NCBI RefSeq assembly: GCF_042685265.1
Contig: NZ_JBHUMX010000036.1
DNA: 64,000 nucleotides
Strand: one strand, 5' to 3'
Source of the DNA: Oceanobacillus_B kapialis
Lineage (GTDB): Bacteria > Bacillota > Bacilli > Bacillales > Amphibacillaceae
Shown here: positions 61,374-64,000 of the stretch, in pieces
Layout: every line of letters starts with the position of its first letter
Numbering within the stretch: position 1 is the first letter of the stretch
Notes under the pieces: generated by a model
What the model saw: only the letters and a program-made list of their open reading frames with translations
What the model was told of the DNA's origin: nothing
The model's database searches: none
Program-made: the position numbers and the translations under genes

Positions 61374-62207
61374 TTAATTTTGTTTTGTAATCTTTTTCAT
61401 TGAACTCACGATTTTTTTACTCTTGTTATCAAGATTTTGGATATCATCCATGAACTCAACCATAATTTTAGATTGTTCTTCTGAAGACGAAGATACTTCA
61501 TTAATACTTAAGGTAAGATTTTCAATACTGGAACGAACCTCACTTAGTGATTTGCCAATCGTTTTGACAGCTTCTCTTGTATTATCTGATAGTTTTCGGA
61601 TTTCATCTGCCACTACACCAAAGCCTTTTCCGGCTTCTCCTGATCGAGCTGCTTCTATTGCGGCATTTAAACCGAGAAGATTTGTCTGATTGGAAATTTG
61701 GTCAATTAATTGAACGACTTCTCCAATATGCTTGGAATTCTCATTCGCATTAGTTGCCTGTTCATTAATATCACTGCTTGTAGCTGATAATTCTTCTGCT
61801 TGTGCTGCCACATGTTGCACTTTTCCTTGAAGACTATCAATGACCTGGCTAATGCTTTCTACTTCTTTATCTAATCGGACTTGATGCTCTAACGTTCTAC
61901 TCATCGATAGTAATCCTACGATTTCGCCCAAATCATCTTTAATTGGCAAAATGTCCGTAACCACAGGTACCCCAAAAATCGCCGGGTCCATCGTAGCATC
62001 ACTTATTTTTTCACCTTTGATAGCACGCGCATATGGTTCAATATCAGGTATAGCAGGAGTCCCTACTTCAACATCAAGTTTAATTTTCGTCGATGGCTCA
62101 AAGTAAACAAATTTCTCTGTATCGATAATCCCCAAAGCGGCAGTTGGACCGAGGGTATCTTTTATAATAGGTGCAAGGTTAACGACTGCCTGTAAGTTGC
62201 TGTTCAT
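61374..62207 (-). CDS. Soluble methyl-accepting-type chemoreceptor (YfmS-like), copy 2
   Basis: A 277-residue paralogue of the adjacent gene, with the same domain order and tip sequence (NLLGLNAAIEAARSGEAGKGFGVVADEI). The sensory domains differ more than the signalling tips, so the two may sense different ligands. ATG 62207 lies eight bases after GGAG; the frame upstream lacks a ribosome site. The gap to copy 1 is 14 bases, so the pair is one operon and probably a tandem duplication. Confidence 0.88.
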   Translation of the reverse strand: MNSNLQAVVNLAPIIKDTLGPTAALGIIDTEKFVYFEPSTKIKLDVEVGTPAIPDIEPYARAIKGEKISDATMDPAIFGVPVVTDILPIKDDLGEIVGLLSMSRTLEHQVRLDKEVESISQVIDSLQGKVQHVAAQAEELSATSSDINEQATNANENSKHIGEVVQLIDQISNQTNLLGLNAAIEAARSGEAGKGFGVVADEIRKLSDNTREAVKTIGKSLSEVRSSIENLTLSINEVSSSSEEQSKIMVEFMDDIQNLDNKSKKIVSSMKKITKQN

Positions 62208-62370
62208 AGTTAAGCTCCTTTTTTGACTTTTACATGATTTAACTGTTTTAATATCGGCTGTATGAACGGGAAAGTGAAGGAATTTGTCGAATTTTGATAA
62301 GAGGCCAATTTGCATTTCAAATAAACCGGGAGATAGGAAAACTCCAACGACTATACTATTATTAACAAAA

Positions 62371-62412
62371 AAAGACCTTTATTCTTCACAATATATAAAG
62401 AATAAAGGTCAC
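62371..62412 (-). terminator. Terminator of the DUF606 operon
   Basis: A perfect 13-bp stem (62374-62386 with 62398-62410) is followed by seven T on the minus strand. Confidence 0.88.
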
Positions 62413-62428
62413 GTTTTTAATATGGTAA

Positions 62429-62906
62429 CTAAATTTGTGCTGAATCAATCTTTTCCTCATTAGAGCGTTTATTACCTTTGTAAATGAAATAAACAGCAAT
62501 TATCATAAATAACATTGCAACAAGTCGCTCCCAGTCTAAAGGTATTACTAAACTATCGAACCACCCAAAGTGATCAATAATTACACTAATTGCAAGCTGT
62601 CCGCTGATGACTGCAACAATTGGTCGCTACGACCCCAATTCTCGGAACAGCAATGACTGAGAGGAGTAAGAATGCCGTCCCTAAAAACGCTGCGCTTAAC
62701 TGCCAAACTGGTGCCGAAAAGATCCCTAATACATTACCTTGACCAAAAAATATAATAATAATTGTCAAAAACACTAACCCAGTTAACATCGTTAAAAATG
62801 TCGTTTCAATTGTTCCACCTTTACGGCTGAAAGTTCCGTGCACGGATGATTGTGCACTTAATGTAATACCACCTAATAAGGTAAATAAAATCATTAATAT
62901 ATCCAT
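62429..62906 (-). pseudogene. DUF606-family (EamA-like) small transporter subunit, frameshifted
   Basis: The N-terminal part (three hydrophobic helices, with VHGTFSRKGGT and VPRIGVVAT) is clear. Near 62622 the frame breaks and the next part (AVISGQLAISVIIDHFGW, then a helix and a polar C-terminus ending at 62429) continues in another frame. Two missing bases in ACCAATT (expected ACC..ATT) would restore the protein. It is paired with the intact gene at 62918, as usual for this family. It may be a real mutation or a sequencing error. Confidence 0.75.
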
Positions 62907-62917
62907 TATTAGACCTC

Positions 62918-63346
62918 CTAGTTAATTAATATAAGGGCAATGACCATAGAAATAACTGCAAATATTTTTTCTTTATTTATTTTCGTTTGTTTAATACCAA
63001 GCCATCCATAGTGTTCAATAACCATACTCATAATCAGTTGGCCAATAATTACTGTCACCATTGTTATCCCTACACCAACAAAAGGAACACTAATAACGAT
63101 AGCTGTTAAATATATAACTCCTAAGATTCCTCCAAGTAATGGCCATTTTGGTGCTTCCATTGCATAGGAAAGTTTCCCCTTCCCAAAAAATAACCATAAT
63201 AGTCCCATGAGGAGAGTGCCCATAAAGAAGTTATAAAAACTGGTTTCCAACTCTCCTATTGTTTCACCAAGTTGGCCATATATTGCACTTTCGAAGCTTA
63301 GTGCTGTCCCTGCTAATACTGCTAAAATATAAGCTAAATAACGCAT
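62918..63346 (-). CDS. DUF606-family (EamA-like) small transporter subunit
   Basis: A 142-residue protein with about five hydrophobic helices; the motif SVPFVGVGITMVTVIIGQLIMSMVIEHYGW is characteristic (IGQL and YGW are the key parts). DUF606 proteins are short DMT-type transporters that are usually encoded as adjacent pairs and probably act as heterodimers. ATG 63346 lies ten bases after AGGAGG. The partner gene downstream is frameshifted, so the pair may be inactive. Confidence 0.8.
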   Translation of the reverse strand: MRYLAYILAVLAGTALSFESAIYGQLGETIGELETSFYNFFMGTLLMGLLWLFFGKGKLSYAMEAPKWPLLGGILGVIYLTAIVISVPFVGVGITMVTVIIGQLIMSMVIEHYGWLGIKQTKINKEKIFAVISMVIALILIN

Positions 63347-63447
63347 GAAATAACAACCTCCTAAATTCCCATATTTAAATATCAGATATCTACAACTCAA
63401 CTTAGATTTCAGGCCACTGCTTTAAACCTTCATTTGGTTTCAAAATT

Positions 63448-63482
63448 AAATTGACATATCGGGCTTTCCGATATGCCAATTT
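63448..63482. promoter_or_regulatory. Near-perfect 15-bp inverted repeat
   Basis: AAATTGACATATCGG and its complement (63448-63462 with 63468-63482) differ at one position around a five-base loop. It lies between the FMN reductase stop and the DUF606 promoter region. It may be an operator for a dimeric repressor, or a terminator without a clear T tract. Confidence 0.4.
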
Positions 63483-63527
63483 GAAAATTGGTATTACTTT
63501 TCTCATCTAGCGTGTGAATCTCTATGT

Positions 63528-64000
63528 TTACCCATTATTTTGGTTAATTAGTTTAACAAACGTATCCACAAAAGATTGAAGGAATTGAATTGTATCATCG
63601 TTATTAATTTTGCCATCCTCATCTAACAATGTTGCAACATTTGCCAAATATACCTCTGGCTGCTGAACAACCGGCATATCCAAAAACACAAGAGATTGTC
63701 TTAAGTGGTGATTAGCCCCGAAACCGCTCAAGTTTTTAGGAGAGTTACTAATTACAGCAGCTGGCTTACCTTTCCAGACACTATCTTTCATCGGACGGGA
63801 GCCAACATCCATAGCATTTTTTAATACACCAGGGACAGAACGATTGTACTCTGGGGTAACAAATAGAACAGCTTCAAATTCTTTGACTTTGTTTCGGAAA
63901 TGCGTCCATGATTCAGGTGGCTTATTCTCATCATCAAAATCTTGATTATACAACGCCAGCTCACCAATTGGGATGATTTCCGTCTCAAATTCACTAGGGC
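63528..64000 (-). CDS. NADPH-dependent FMN/azo reductase, C-terminal part
   Basis: The frame is open to the window edge, so at least 157 residues of this flavodoxin-fold enzyme are present but the N-terminal FMN-phosphate loop is missing. VLFVTPEYNRSVPGVLKNAMDVGSRP and KPAAVISNSPKNLSGFGANHHLRQSL (with short key motifs PEYNRSVPG and LR.SL) fit the YhdA/azobenzene reductase family, which reduces FMN or quinones with NADPH. The 5' end lies outside the window. Confidence 0.85.
   Translation of the reverse strand, partial: PSEFETEIIPIGELALYNQDFDDENKPPESWTHFRNKVKEFEAVLFVTPEYNRSVPGVLKNAMDVGSRPMKDSVWKGKPAAVISNSPKNLSGFGANHHLRQSLVFLDMPVVQQPEVYLANVATLLDEDGKINNDDTIQFLQSFVDTFVKLINQNNG

Overview
The window is chromosomal DNA of a low-GC, spore-former-type Firmicute of the family Bacillaceae. 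The evidence is Shine-Dalgarno sites of the GGAGG type throughout, sigma-A promoters, and gene order that follows the Bacillus subtilis block yebE / purEKBCSQLFMNHD / yerA / yerB / yerC / pcrB-pcrA-ligA-camS / putP(opuE) / gatCAB / dagK / rlmCD almost gene for gene, all on the minus strand. Divergence from B. subtilis and the accessory genes suggest a relative of Oceanobacillus, Virgibacillus or Gracilibacillus; I cannot fix the genus. The sequence has three N runs (3623-3858, 4903-4912, 50570-50647), all inside repetitive DNA, so it looks like a draft assembly.

Layout. 1-6.1 kb: accessory, AT-rich. It holds several unrecognised small genes, a metallo-beta-lactamase-fold hydrolase behind a leader that looks like a translation attenuator, a small lipoprotein, and a damaged IS21-family element inserted one base after the lipoprotein stop codon. 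6.2-12.2 kb: rlmCD, dagK and the gatCAB operon. 12.4-17.8 kb: proline uptake (putP with a 35-residue partner ORF) and pruA. Between them lies an XRE-TPR regulator of the RRNPP type followed by a 44-codon secreted pro-peptide, which is a probable quorum-sensing pair. 17.9-24.1 kb: pcrB-pcrA-ligA-camS. 24.1-28.4 kb: a 21-bp minisatellite, then a TPP-riboswitch operon for uptake of a thiamine precursor (thiY, a thiamine-binding protein, permease, ATPase, TatD-like hydrolase). 28.4-33.0 kb: NagZ-like lipoprotein, yerC, yerB, yerA. 33.1-36.4 kb: a second 21-bp minisatellite and an accessory insertion (membrane protein, DUF3888 protein, plsY-like gene, GNAT).

36.4-49.3 kb: the complete 12-gene de novo IMP operon, purEKBCSQLFMNHD. 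It is preceded by a sigma-A promoter, two inverted PurBoxes and a guanine-type purine riboswitch with its terminator. The same promoter-PurBox-riboswitch arrangement precedes pbuG at 60 kb, so synthesis and salvage of purines are under matched double control. 49.3-52.4 kb: a stress-type SDR, a third and largest 21-bp minisatellite, yebE and an Hsp20-like gene. 52.5-56.2 kb: a sigma-54 locus for 3-hydroxybutyrate use (activator, -24/-12 promoter, dehydrogenase, GntP-family permease). 56.3-64 kb: MOSC protein, msrA, MFS transporter, pbuG, two tandem soluble chemoreceptors, a DUF606 transporter pair with one frameshifted member, and a truncated FMN reductase.

No tRNA, rRNA or CRISPR array was seen. 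The most interesting parts are the regulator/pro-peptide pair at 14.5-16.0 kb, the three minisatellites with the same 21-bp period and a shared GTGGTT core, the candidate attenuator before the MBL hydrolase, and the TatD-like enzyme inside the thiamine-precursor operon.
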